From Hephaestia caeni (GTDB lineage: Bacteria > Pseudomonadota > Alphaproteobacteria > Sphingomonadales > Sphingomonadaceae), in NCBI RefSeq assembly GCF_003550065.1, contig NZ_QXDC01000003.1:372001-436000 (forward strand): 64,000 nt of DNA, written 5' to 3'. The position numbers and the translations under genes were made by a program. Of this stretch, positions 45,506 to 53,570 are shown piece by piece; position 1 is the stretch's first letter; every line of letters starts with the position of its first letter. The notes under the pieces were generated by a model. It worked only from the letters and a program-made list of their open reading frames with translations, was not told the DNA's origin and ran no database searches.

Positions 45506-46375
45506 ATGAACCTCCACACCCTCATCGGCGAGCCCTGGTCCGATTACGGCCTCATCGACTCGGGCCACGGCCGTAAGCTCGAACGCTACGGCCGCTTCCG
45601 CTTCGTCCGGCCCGAACCGCAGGCGATGTGGGCGCCCGCTTCCGACGACTGGCGCGCCGAGGCCGAGTTCGTCCCCGGCTCCGATGAGGAAGGCGGCGGG
45701 CGCTGGGTCTATCACCAGCCCGTCCCGCATGACGGCTGGCCACTCCACTGGGACGACGTCACCTTCACCGCGCACACCACGCCGTTCCGCCACCTCGGCT
45801 TCTTCCCGGATATGGCGCCGGTGTGGGCCTGGATGCGCGAGCGCGTGGCGGGGATGGACGCGCCCGAGTGCATGAACCTGTTCGGCTACACCGGTGTCGG
45901 GACGCTCGCGATGGCGGCGAAGGGCGCGCGGATGGTGCATGTCGACGCCTCGAAGAAATCGGTCGAAGCGGCAAAGGGCAATGCCTTGCTCTCGGGGCTC
46001 GCCGAGGCACCGGTGCGCTGGATCGTCGACGACGCGGCCAAGTTCGTCGCGCGCGAAGGTCGGCGCGGGCGGCGCTACGACGGCATCCTGCTCGATCCGC
46101 CCAAATACGGCCGCGGACCCACGGGTGAGGTGTGGAAGCTCGAGGAAGGGCTGCCCGGGCTGATCGCCGATTGCCGCAAGCTGCTCGACGGCGAGTCGCG
46201 CTTCCTGTTCCTGACGGTCTACGCCGTCCGCATGTCGGCGCTGGCGATCGGCGAGTTGCTGCGGCAGGCGCTCGGCGATCTGGGCGGGACGATCGAGGCA
46301 GGCGAACTCGGCGTCCGCGAGGAAGCGCGTGGCCTCGTTCTCCCCACCGCCATCTGGGCACGCTGGTGGCGGTAA
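45506..46375 (+). CDS. Class I SAM-dependent methyltransferase, RlmI-like
   Basis: A 289-residue methyltransferase resembling the catalytic half of 23S rRNA m5C1962 methyltransferase RlmI. The SAM motif is MNLFGYTGVGTLAMAAKGA, followed by VHVDASKKSVEAAKGNA and the catalytic motif ILLDPPKYGRGPTGEVWK. It lacks the N-terminal PUA domain and the second Cys motif is not obvious, so the exact target and chemistry remain open. The 3' end overlaps a small downstream gene. Confidence 0.85.
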   Translation: MNLHTLIGEPWSDYGLIDSGHGRKLERYGRFRFVRPEPQAMWAPASDDWRAEAEFVPGSDEEGGGRWVYHQPVPHDGWPLHWDDVTFTAHTTPFRHLGFFPDMAPVWAWMRERVAGMDAPECMNLFGYTGVGTLAMAAKGARMVHVDASKKSVEAAKGNALLSGLAEAPVRWIVDDAAKFVAREGRRGRRYDGILLDPPKYGRGPTGEVWKLEEGLPGLIADCRKLLDGESRFLFLTVYAVRMSALAIGELLRQALGDLGGTIEAGELGVREEARGLVLPTAIWARWWR

Positions 46376-46635
46376 GCGGTCCGCCTTCGGATGGCCGGGT
46401 GGGCGCGCGTATCCGGATCAAGCCGGAACATGCCGAGGCGACCGCCGCCCGGTTTACCGCCGGGTCATTTCATCCGATCCATGTTGAGTATCGCCCGGAC
46501 GGAAACACATCGTTCTGGTTCGATAGAGCGACCGCGAAGAAGCCCGCCTTTATCGAAATCGTCCGAGCTCTCCCGTTGGAATGGTGGGCGATCATCGGCG
46601 TCGTTGGTGGGGCGCCGTTTACCGACCAAGACTGA
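46366..46635 (+). CDS. Small conserved-looking hypothetical protein
   Basis: About 89 residues from GTG 46366, overlapping the end of the methyltransferase gene. The sequence reads ARIRIKPEHAEATAARFTAG then FHPIHVEYRPDGNTSFWFDR and ends IIGVVGGAPFTDQD. It has balanced composition unlike shadow frames and codon third positions fit the strand, but I do not recognise a family. The start is uncertain. Confidence 0.5.
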   Translation: MAVSGPPSDGRVGARIRIKPEHAEATAARFTAGSFHPIHVEYRPDGNTSFWFDRATAKKPAFIEIVRALPLEWWAIIGVVGGAPFTDQD

Positions 46636-46737
46636 TCCCGCGCAGGCGGCTCGCGACGCCTGCGACGAAAGCCTGCATCCGCAAGGCACATCGCAAACCG
46701 CTGTCCTACACGTTCATTTTATGTTCTATCCTGCGTG

Positions 46738-47013
46738 ATGGAACAGAATCATCCCGACGCGGCGCCTTCCGCACCTCCACCGCGCACGCACTGGACGCCC
46801 GCGAAGCAGCGCATCTTCCTCGCCACCCTGCTCGATAGCGGCAGCGTCGCGGCCGCGGCGCGGGCGGCGGGGATGTCGCGATCGAGCGCGCATCGCCTGC
46901 GCCGGCGCCTTGCCGGCACCCCGTTCGACCGCGCTTGGGATTCGGCGCTCGCGCTCTACGCCCGCCGGCTCGCCGATCCCTTCGCGCGGGCGCCGACGCC
47001 GGCGCGCGGCTGA
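46738..47013 (+). CDS. Small helix-turn-helix protein
   Basis: A 91-residue protein. After a Pro-rich start, HWTPAKQRIFLATLLDSGSV then AAAARAAGMSRSSAHRLRRR looks like a helix-turn-helix DNA-binding unit; no effector domain follows. The upstream 50 bases are AT-rich for this genome (CGTTCATTTTATGTTCTATC), a plausible promoter. Regulatory role is inferred. The following 47014-47261 holds no gene I can support. Confidence 0.62.
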   Translation: MEQNHPDAAPSAPPPRTHWTPAKQRIFLATLLDSGSVAAAARAAGMSRSSAHRLRRRLAGTPFDRAWDSALALYARRLADPFARAPTPARG

Positions 47014-47261
47014 TGCGCAGCCCGGCACGCCACCGGCGCGGTCGAGGCGCGGCCCCGGCGCACGCGCGCCGCAGACCGCCCGCCGGCAAGGTGCGCCCGT
47101 GTCGCGTCGCCGTCGCGCTCATGATGCCCCGATGCCGCGCTCCTGCCGCCTCCCCGGCGTGGCGCGTTGCCGAACCGTCGCGTCGGGGGCGCAACTGCCC
47201 GCTACCCTCCCGATACGGTGAACATCGTCAATTTCGCTTGCGCGCCGGCGGCCGTTGGTCG

Positions 47262-47906
47262 CTACGCCCGCCCCGCCCGGATCGCCGCGCCGGCCACGAA
47301 GGGGGCACCCGCGAGCAGCAGCAGGCTGACCGCGGCGAGCAGCTTGACCGCGCCTGGCCCACCCGCGATCGAGCCCGCGCCGAAGATGAGCAGCGGCACC
47401 GCCACCGGCAGCATCACCAGCCCCGCCAGCGCGCTCGCGCCGCGCAGCCCGGCGACGAGCGCGCCGGTCGCCACCGCCAATGCGGCGAGGCCGGGAGTGC
47501 CGATCAGCAGCCCCAGTTCGACCGTGGCGAGCGTCTCACGATCGATCCCGAGCAACCCGGCGGCAAGCAAGGCGGCGAGCATCAGCGGCGGGCCGAAGCT
47601 CAGCCAGTGCGCGGCGATCTTGGCGGCGGCGACGGCGGCCATGCTCATCCCCCGGATCGCGAACTGATCGAGCACCCCCGATTCGGCGTCGGGCGCGACG
47701 AGGCGTTCGACCGGGAGCAGCGCCGCGAGCAGCGCCGCCGCCCAGATCACGCCGCCGCCCACCTGCGCGAGCAGCACCGAATCCGGCCCGATCGCGAAGG
47801 GGAACAGGATCGCGACGAGCAGGAAGAAAGCGATCGGCAGACTCGCGCCGCCGTGGCTCCAGGCGCGGCGCACATCGCGCACGATCAGGGCGGCGACGAC
47901 GCTCAT
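47262..47906 (-). CDS. ccmB: Haem exporter protein CcmB
   Basis: A 214-residue inner-membrane protein with six hydrophobic helices, permease of the CcmAB ABC complex in cytochrome c maturation. Family features: start MSVVAALIVRDVRRAWSHGG, then ESGVLDQFAIRGMSMAAVAAAK and GLLIGTPGLAALAVATGAL. ATG 47906 overlaps the ccmA stop (ATGA). Other ccm genes (ccmC, ccmE, ccmF) are not in the window. Confidence 0.92.
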   Translation of the reverse strand: MSVVAALIVRDVRRAWSHGGASLPIAFFLLVAILFPFAIGPDSVLLAQVGGGVIWAAALLAALLPVERLVAPDAESGVLDQFAIRGMSMAAVAAAKIAAHWLSFGPPLMLAALLAAGLLGIDRETLATVELGLLIGTPGLAALAVATGALVAGLRGASALAGLVMLPVAVPLLIFGAGSIAGGPGAVKLLAAVSLLLLAGAPFVAGAAIRAGRA

Positions 47907-48478
47907 GCCGCCTCCAGCCGGATCGTCGCCGCGCCGGGCGCCTCGATCGGCAGATGGGTCGCGACCAGCACCACGCCGCCGCCCGCACGATGCCCCGCGA
48001 TCAGCGTTTCGAGCGCCTGCATCGCCACGCGATCGAGCCCGTTGCCGGGTTCGTCGAGCAGCCAGATCGGCGCGCCGCTCGCCGCCACCGCCGCGAGTGC
48101 CGCGCGCCGCCGCTGGCCGGTCGAGAGCAACCCCACCGGCACATCGGCGAGCTGCGTCAGCCGAAGCGCGTCGAGCGCGGCATCGACCGCGTCGCGCTGC
48201 CCATCGATCGCCGCCCAGAAGCCGAGCGCCTTCGCCAGCGGGCGATCGTGATCGAGCGCCGACGCCTCGACGAGCAGCGCGCGCCGCCCCGCGACCGTGA
48301 CCTTGCCTGCCGCCGGCGCGAGCAGCCCGGCGGCGACGCGCACGAGGCTCGACTTGCCGACGCCGTTGGGGCCGGTGACGAGCGCCGCGTCGCCGGGGGC
48401 GAGATCGAACGAGCGGTCCTCGAACAGCAGCCGTCCGCCGCGAACGCACGACACGCCCGCAAAGGCAAGCCGCGTCAT
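47903..48478 (-). CDS. ccmA: Haem exporter ATP-binding protein CcmA
   Basis: A short ABC ATPase (191 residues) with Walker A TGPNGVGKSSL, signature LSTGQRRRAALA and Walker B IWLLDEPGNGLD. With CcmB it drives release of holo-CcmE during cytochrome c maturation. It overlaps both the zincin gene upstream and ccmB downstream by four bases, so the three form one operon. Its product is needed for c-type cytochromes that feed the oxidase encoded at 37-44 kb. Confidence 0.93.
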   Translation of the reverse strand: MTRLAFAGVSCVRGGRLLFEDRSFDLAPGDAALVTGPNGVGKSSLVRVAAGLLAPAAGKVTVAGRRALLVEASALDHDRPLAKALGFWAAIDGQRDAVDAALDALRLTQLADVPVGLLSTGQRRRAALAAVAASGAPIWLLDEPGNGLDRVAMQALETLIAGHRAGGGVVLVATHLPIEAPGAATIRLEAA

Positions 48479-48870
48479 GCTTCGTCCTCAAGCCGGTGCA
48501 TATCGTCGTCCGACAGCCCGAAATGATGGCCGACCTCGTGTACCAGCACATGGCGGACGAGATCGTCGAGCCGCACGCCGGTCTCCACCCATTCCTCGAG
48601 GATCGCGCGGCGATAGAGAAAGATGCGATCGGGCATCGCGCCCGAATCCATCGACGATTTCTCGCCCACCGGGCGGCCGTGATAGAGCCCCGACAGATCG
48701 AGCGGGTGGTCGATGCCGAGCGCGGCGAGCGTCTCATCGTCGGCATATTCCTCGACCGCGAACACGACATCGCCCAGATAGGCGCGGAACTCGGCCGGCA
48801 GCCCCGCCAGCGCGTCCCGCGCCATCGCCTCGATCTCATCCGCGCTCGGTGCTTGCCCCTTCATGGCCAT
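48475..48870 (-). CDS. Minimal zinc metallopeptidase (zincin-like, PF06262)
   Basis: A 131-residue protein of the minimal metallopeptidase family. The zinc site is VLVHEVGHHFGLSDDDM near the C-terminus, an HExxHxxG motif with a following Asp. No signal peptide. ATG 48870 or 48864 may start it. It overlaps ccmA by four bases. Physiological substrate unknown. Confidence 0.85.
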   Translation of the reverse strand: MAMKGQAPSADEIEAMARDALAGLPAEFRAYLGDVVFAVEEYADDETLAALGIDHPLDLSGLYHGRPVGEKSSMDSGAMPDRIFLYRRAILEEWVETGVRLDDLVRHVLVHEVGHHFGLSDDDMHRLEDEA

Positions 48871-48911
48871 GTGGATAGCCCTGACCTCGAAGCCACGGCA
48901 AGGAGAGAGCG

Positions 48912-49202
48912 ATGGTCGAGCAACTGAGCGAAGCCGAGCGTGCCGAAGCGCTCGATGGCCTGTCCGACTGGGATTATGACGAGGCGCGCGATGCGATCAC
49001 GCGGGCGTTCGTCTTCGCGGACTTTTCGGAGGCGTTCGCCTTCATGACGCGGGTCGCGCTGCTCGCCGAGAAGGCCGATCACCATCCCGAATGGTCGAAC
49101 GTCTACAATCGCGTCGAGATATTGCTGACGACGCACGACGCCGGCGGGCTTTCCGGGCGTGACATCGAGATGGCCGACGCGATCGACGGGCTGGTGGAAT
49201 GA
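48912..49202 (+). CDS. phhB: Pterin-4a-carbinolamine dehydratase
   Basis: A 96-residue enzyme that dehydrates 4a-hydroxytetrahydropterin, recycling the cofactor of aromatic amino acid hydroxylases. Motif [20 protein letters not shown] carries the catalytic histidines, and [17 protein letters not shown] precedes it. AGGAGAG upstream of ATG 48912 is a good ribosome binding site. No hydroxylase gene is nearby. Confidence 0.93.
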   Translation: MVEQLSEAERAEALDGLSDWDYDEARDAITRAFVFADFSEAFAFMTRVALLAEKADHHPEWSNVYNRVEILLTTHDAGGLSGRDIEMADAIDGLVE

Positions 49203-49207
49203 TCGTC

Positions 49208-50050
49208 CTATCCGCTCTGTAGCCCGTCGCGATACCGCCGGCTGCCGCGTACGGCCACGCCGCTCGCCAGCTCGACGGTGAAGTCGCCGCTCTTGTCGGT
49301 GACGACGCGACGGATCGCGGCGCGGCGGACGAGGCGGCCGCGATGAATGCGCACGAAGGCGTCGCCCAGCTCGGCTTCGACGGCGGCGAGCGTGGCGCGA
49401 TGGAGCAAGGTACGTGGCGCCCAGGCGATCTCGACGTAATTGCCGGCCGCGGCGACGCTTTCGATCTCGTCGACCGGCACGTGATGCGTGATGCTGCCGT
49501 CGCCGATCGCGAGCGTGCGGACGGACGGGGCGGCCTCACCCGAGGTCGCCGCCCGCGCGATCAGCCACTGCGCGACCAGCGCGATCGCCGCGAACTGGAG
49601 ATAGGTGCCCAGATCCTTGCGATATTCGTAGAGCAGCGGGTTCCCGATGCCGACCATGAAGCGGTATTGCTCGCCTTGCAGCCAATAGACCAGGATCCGG
49701 ATCGCGACCATCAGGCCGATATGCCAGGCCGATGCCGGGACGCTCGCCGCCGCGACGATCAGCGCGGTCTTCCACCATGCGAGCCGCGCGCGGGCGAGCC
49801 AGGCGACCAGCAGCCAGATCGGCGGCAACAGCGTGAGCCAGGCGATGATGCTGCTGACTTCCCACAGCCAGACGTGCGCGGTCGTCACGGGCACGCCCGC
49901 GGCGGCGAAATCGCTGGCCATCGAGGTCGCGTTGGCGACCATAATGACGGCGAGGATGACGAGGAAGCCCGCGCCGAGCAGCAGCGCGAGCCGACGCTGC
50001 GCGCCGTTCATCCCGCGCCACCCGCCGCTCGTCACGCTCGCCTGCTGCAT
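49208..50050 (-). CDS. Membrane-anchored LytTR DNA-binding regulator
   Basis: A 280-residue protein with four predicted transmembrane helices in the first ~180 residues (LALLLGAGFLVILAVIMVA is the first) and a C-terminal LytTR domain: VDEIESVAAAGNYVEIAW, ELGDAFVRIHRGRLVRRAAI and GVAVRGSRRYRDGL. It lacks a receiver domain, so it probably senses a membrane or periplasmic signal directly. ATG 50050 or an internal ATG at 50011 may start it. The divergent acyltransferase gene is its most likely target. Confidence 0.85.
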   Translation of the reverse strand: MQQASVTSGGWRGMNGAQRRLALLLGAGFLVILAVIMVANATSMASDFAAAGVPVTTAHVWLWEVSSIIAWLTLLPPIWLLVAWLARARLAWWKTALIVAAASVPASAWHIGLMVAIRILVYWLQGEQYRFMVGIGNPLLYEYRKDLGTYLQFAAIALVAQWLIARAATSGEAAPSVRTLAIGDGSITHHVPVDEIESVAAAGNYVEIAWAPRTLLHRATLAAVEAELGDAFVRIHRGRLVRRAAIRRVVTDKSGDFTVELASGVAVRGSRRYRDGLQSG

Positions 50051-50139
50051 TGTCCCTCGGAAGCCTCCATCCGCCCCTTCCCGATACAAGGCTGACCGGA
50101 CCGGCGCCAGTTGTCACGCATCGACGCATCCGAAGGACG

Positions 50140-51363
50140 ATGGTGATGGAACGGCATTACGGCATGGACTGGCTGCGGATCGGGGCGTTTGCGCTGCTGA
50201 TCGTCTATCATGTGGGCATGGTCTTCGTGCCCTGGGGCTTCCACGTGAAGACCGAGCACCCGCTGGTCTGGGCGGAAATCCCGATGTTCCTGACCAGCCC
50301 GTGGCGGCTGACGCTGCTGTTCGTCGTGTCGGGCTATGCGAGCCGCGCGCTGATCGGCAAGATGCCGGGGATCGGCGCGTTCCTGCGGCAGCGCAGCGGG
50401 CGGCTGCTGTGGCCGCTGCTGTTCGGCATGGCGGTGGTGGTGCCGCCGCAGACCTGGGTCGAGCTGACCACGCAGCACGGCTATACGAGCGGCTATCTCC
50501 ATTTCTGGCTGACCGACTATTTCCGCTTCGGCACGCTGGCGGGGATCGTCATGCCGACGTGGAACCACCTGTGGTTCGTCGCCTATCTGTGGGTCTATAC
50601 ATTGGTTGTCGCAGGGGTTGCCGCGCTGCCGGTGGGGGCGCGGGCGCAGGCGTGGTTCGATCGCGCGTTCGGCGGCTGGCGCGCGCTGGTGCTTCCCGCG
50701 CTCTATCTCGTGCTGCTCGAGGCGGTGGTCTTTCACCGGATCGACGACACCCACGACCTGTTCCGCGACGGGGTGGCGCACCTGCGCTATCTGCCCGCGT
50801 TCGCCTTCGGCTTCGGCCTCGCGGGATCGCGGCCAGTGATGGCGGCGCTGGCGCGGCACTGGAAGGCGGCCGCCGTCGTCGCGATCGGCTGCTACGCGAC
50901 GCTCGCGGGGCTGCTAATCGCCTGGCCCGATTTCAGCTTCCCCGGCGACGCGAGCGTGCTGGCGTATCGACTCGCGCGGCACGGCGAGGCGTGGCCCGCG
51001 ATCGCGGCGCTGATCGGGATCGCCGAGACCTTCTGGAACCGCGATTCGGCGTGGCGCCCGATGCTGACCGAGGCGGTGTTCCCGTTCTACATCATCCACC
51101 AGACGGTGATCGTCGTCGTCGGCTACGCGATCATCGGGCGCGGGATCGCACCGGGGGCCGAATTCGCGATCCTGCTGGCGGCGACAGTGGCGGGGTGCTG
51201 GGCCTTCTATCTGATCGGGCGCGAGATCGGCTGGCTGCGGCCGCTGATCGGGCTGAGGGTGGCGAAGGCCCGCGCGTCTGCTACACCGCGCGGCGATGGA
51301 CGACTGGACCCTGCTGATCCACGGTGGCGCCGGGATTCTCGAGCGCGGGAAGATTGCGCCTGA
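50140..51363 (+). CDS. Acyltransferase 3 family membrane protein
   Basis: A 407-residue inner-membrane protein with about ten helices. The start MERHYGMDWLRIGAFALLI with MDWLR and the later YHVGMVF and PTWNHLWFVAYLWVY are typical of acyltransferase 3/OpgC-like proteins that acylate exported sugars. The frame runs 68 bases into the next gene, giving a hydrophilic C-terminal tail. Start ATG 50140 or 50146. OpgC-type succinylation of periplasmic glucan would fit the glucan enzymes elsewhere in the window, but this link is speculative. Confidence 0.85.
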   Translation: MVMERHYGMDWLRIGAFALLIVYHVGMVFVPWGFHVKTEHPLVWAEIPMFLTSPWRLTLLFVVSGYASRALIGKMPGIGAFLRQRSGRLLWPLLFGMAVVVPPQTWVELTTQHGYTSGYLHFWLTDYFRFGTLAGIVMPTWNHLWFVAYLWVYTLVVAGVAALPVGARAQAWFDRAFGGWRALVLPALYLVLLEAVVFHRIDDTHDLFRDGVAHLRYLPAFAFGFGLAGSRPVMAALARHWKAAAVVAIGCYATLAGLLIAWPDFSFPGDASVLAYRLARHGEAWPAIAALIGIAETFWNRDSAWRPMLTEAVFPFYIIHQTVIVVVGYAIIGRGIAPGAEFAILLAATVAGCWAFYLIGREIGWLRPLIGLRVAKARASATPRGDGRLDPADPRWRRDSRAREDCA

Positions 51364-52216
51364 GGCCGAGGCGGCCGCGCGCGACGGGCTTGCCCAGGCG
51401 CTGGAGGCGGGGAGCGCGGTGCTGCGGGGCTGCGGCACCGCGCTTGACGCGGTGGAGGCGGCGGTGCGCGCGCTGGAGGATCATCCCGCATTCAACGCCG
51501 GGCGCGGATCGGTGTTCACCTATGAGGGCCGCAACGAGATGGACGCCGCGATCATGGACGGGCGCGACCGTTCGGCCGGCGCAGTGGCGGGCGTCGTCGC
51601 GACGCGCAATCCGATCAGCCTCGCGCGCGCGGTGATGGAGCACAGCCCGCACGTCATGCTCGCCGGGCGCGGCGCCGACGGCTTCTCGCGCGACCACGGG
51701 CTGGAGCAGGCCGATGCCGACTGGTTCGCGCTCCCCGAGCGGCGCGCGCAGCTCGACGCGATGAAGGCATCGGGCGGCAGCGCGTTCGATGTCGACATGA
51801 AATACGGCACCGTCGGCGCGGTGGCGCGCGACGCGCACGGCCATGTGGCGGCGGCGACCTCGACCGGGGGCATCACCGGCAAGCGCTGGGGCCGGGTGGG
51901 CGATTCGCCGATCGTCGGCGCGGGTACCTGGGCCGATGACCGGGCGTGCGCGGTCTCGTGCACCGGATCGGGCGAGTTCTTCCTGCGCGTCGGCGTCGCG
52001 CACGAAATCGCCGCGCACCTCCGCTTCGCCGGCGAAAGCGTGCAGACCGCCGCCGATGCGGTGATGGCCGAGGTCAAGGCGATGGGCGGCACCGGCGGGG
52101 TGATCGTGGTCGGCGCCGACGGCACGCCGGCCTGGTCGCTGACGACGCCCGGCATGTATCGGGCACGAGCGCGGGCGACCGGGGTGCCGGTCGTGGCGAT
52201 CTTCGGCGACGAATGA
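51296..52216 (+). CDS. iaaA: Isoaspartyl peptidase/L-asparaginase (Ntn hydrolase)
   Basis: A 306-residue precursor that self-cleaves before the catalytic Thr172 in DMKYGTVGAVA. Other signatures are LLIHGGAGILERG at the start, GRGSVFTYEGRNEMDAAIMDG and TGGITGKRWGRVGDSPI. It removes beta-aspartyl residues from damaged peptides and hydrolyses asparagine. No signal peptide. The start overlaps the acyltransferase gene by 68 bases and lacks a clear ribosome binding site. Confidence 0.93.
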   Translation: MDDWTLLIHGGAGILERGKIAPEAEAAARDGLAQALEAGSAVLRGCGTALDAVEAAVRALEDHPAFNAGRGSVFTYEGRNEMDAAIMDGRDRSAGAVAGVVATRNPISLARAVMEHSPHVMLAGRGADGFSRDHGLEQADADWFALPERRAQLDAMKASGGSAFDVDMKYGTVGAVARDAHGHVAAATSTGGITGKRWGRVGDSPIVGAGTWADDRACAVSCTGSGEFFLRVGVAHEIAAHLRFAGESVQTAADAVMAEVKAMGGTGGVIVVGADGTPAWSLTTPGMYRARARATGVPVVAIFGDE

Positions 52217-52245
52217 ACCGGCGTGGGGCGCCGCGGGCGCGGAAG

Positions 52246-52428
52246 AAGAAGAATGGTTCACGCGGAGGCGCGGAGACGCGGAGGTGTATCGTTGGTGGTG
52301 CCGTCGGCCGCGCCAGCGGCCAATCATTTCACGGCAGCCTCGGACTTCAGGGTCTCGCTGACGCGAGACGGAGGCAAAACGCGCCGACTCTCCGCGTCTC
52401 CGCGCCTCCGCGTGAATCATTCTTCTTC
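52246..52428. repeat. 183-bp element with 38-nt inverted ends (CACGCGGAGGCGCGGAGACG)
   Basis: The ends 52246-52283 and 52391-52428 are inverted with two mismatches in about 38, core TTCACGCGGAGGCGCGGAG. The ~105-base interior contains the small hairpin GTCTCGCTGACGCGAGAC. It fills most of the 367-base gap between the peptidase and nuclease genes. No gene is visible inside. Confidence 0.85.
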
Positions 52429-52449
52429 GAGCCGGTCGGGTATGACCCT

Positions 52450-52475
52450 GGACTCCCGCTTTCGCGGGAAAACGA
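52450..52475. repeat. Single arm of the CCCGCTTTCGCGGG repeat
   Basis: GACTCCCGCTTTCGCGGGAA is one half of the pair seen at 6250, 12187 and 25334, without its partner. Confidence 0.55.
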
Positions 52476-52583
52476 TGGTGCAGGAAGAATGAAGGCGCCG
52501 CCGCGTGAACATCGTCTTTCTTCGCACCGCCGCGCGCCGCGAAACGTAACGACAGTGCCTCGGTAGCGGCGTAAGGCGCGTTC

Positions 52584-53432
52584 ATGATTCGTCGTCTTTC
52601 GCTGCTGCTCGCCGCCTTTGCCCTCACCACCCTCGCCGCGTCTCCGGCCGCTGCCTATTGGGAATATGGGCATGAGACCGTCGCAAAGATCGCGATGCTC
52701 AACGTCAAGCCGCAGACCCGCGCCAGGGTGCGCGCGCTGCTTGCCCATGCCGGCGATCTCGATACCCCCGAGTGCCCGGCGCGCACGCCCGAGCAAGCGG
52801 CGGTGTGGCCCGATTGCGTCAAGAAGCTGGGCGACCGGTTCAAGGCGACATTCGTCTGGCACTATCAGGACGTGAACATCTGCGCGCCGTTCGCGCTGCC
52901 GCCCGAATGTGCCGACGGGAATTGCGTCTCCGCGCAGATCACGCGCGACATGGCGACGCTGAAGGACCGGCACGCGGCGCGGATCGACCGGCTCAAGGCA
53001 CTGGTGTTCCTGATCCACTTCGTCGGCGATCTGCACCAGCCACTCCACGCGGGCGAGAAAGGCGATGCCGGCGGCAACAAGGTGAACGCGGCATACGGCA
53101 TCTACGCGCCGCCGCGGCTCAACCTGCACAGCGTGTGGGACGGGCTGCTCGCCGAACGCGCGATCTCGACCCCGCCCTCGATCGTCCGCCGCTATTCGGC
53201 GGCCGAGAAGGCGCGGATGCAGGCGGGCGACGTGATCGACTGGAGCCGCGAGAGCGCCAAGGTCGCGCACGATTCGGTCTATGGCAGCGTCATGCCCGAT
53301 CCGTGCGCGCCAACCCCGGCCAAGGTGACGCTCGACGAGGCAACGATCGCGCGGCTGGTGCCGGTCGCGCAATTGCAGGTCGCGCGCGGCGGGCTGCGGC
53401 TGGCCAAGTTGCTCGACCAGGCGTTCGGCTGA
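52584..53432 (+). CDS. Exported S1/P1-type nuclease
   Basis: A 282-residue zinc-dependent nuclease with signal peptide MIRRLSLLLAAFALTTLAA ending SPAAA. The mature protein begins YWEYGHETVAKIA with the Trp and His that bind zinc; further ligands lie in FVWHYQDVNI, FLIHFVGDLHQPLHAG and NLHSVWDGLL. Members degrade single-stranded DNA and RNA and remove 3' phosphates. It is probably periplasmic or secreted, for nucleotide scavenging. Confidence 0.92.
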   Translation: MIRRLSLLLAAFALTTLAASPAAAYWEYGHETVAKIAMLNVKPQTRARVRALLAHAGDLDTPECPARTPEQAAVWPDCVKKLGDRFKATFVWHYQDVNICAPFALPPECADGNCVSAQITRDMATLKDRHAARIDRLKALVFLIHFVGDLHQPLHAGEKGDAGGNKVNAAYGIYAPPRLNLHSVWDGLLAERAISTPPSIVRRYSAAEKARMQAGDVIDWSRESAKVAHDSVYGSVMPDPCAPTPAKVTLDEATIARLVPVAQLQVARGGLRLAKLLDQAFG

Positions 53433-53450
53433 AGAACCGGCTCAGTCCCC

Positions 53451-53540
53451 TCGTCACCCCGGACTCGTTCCGGGGTCCAACGTGCCTCAAACGCTACCGC
53501 TCGTGGAGGGTTGGATGCCGGAACGAGTCCGGCATGACGT
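53451..53540. repeat. REP-like palindrome, GTCACCCCGGAC...GTCCGGCATGAC family
   Basis: Reverse orientation of the copies at 19704 and 57994: CGTCACCCCGGACTCGTTCC then GGGGTCC, and at the other end GATGCCGGAACGAGTCCGGC then ATGACG. It lies between convergent genes for the nuclease and IspG. Confidence 0.85.
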
Positions 53541-53570
53541 GTGGCCGATCTACACCGTCTGCCCCGTGGG

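Noticed and set aside
46391..46738. Alternative frame to the small hypothetical gene at 46366-46635
   Set aside because: Composition is Arg/Ser-rich like a shadow frame; the 46366 frame reads more like a folded protein.
47014..47261. Continuation of the helix-turn-helix gene or another small gene in this gap
   Set aside because: The frame closes at 47013 and what follows is Arg/Pro-rich in all frames, with no start and ribosome binding site pair.
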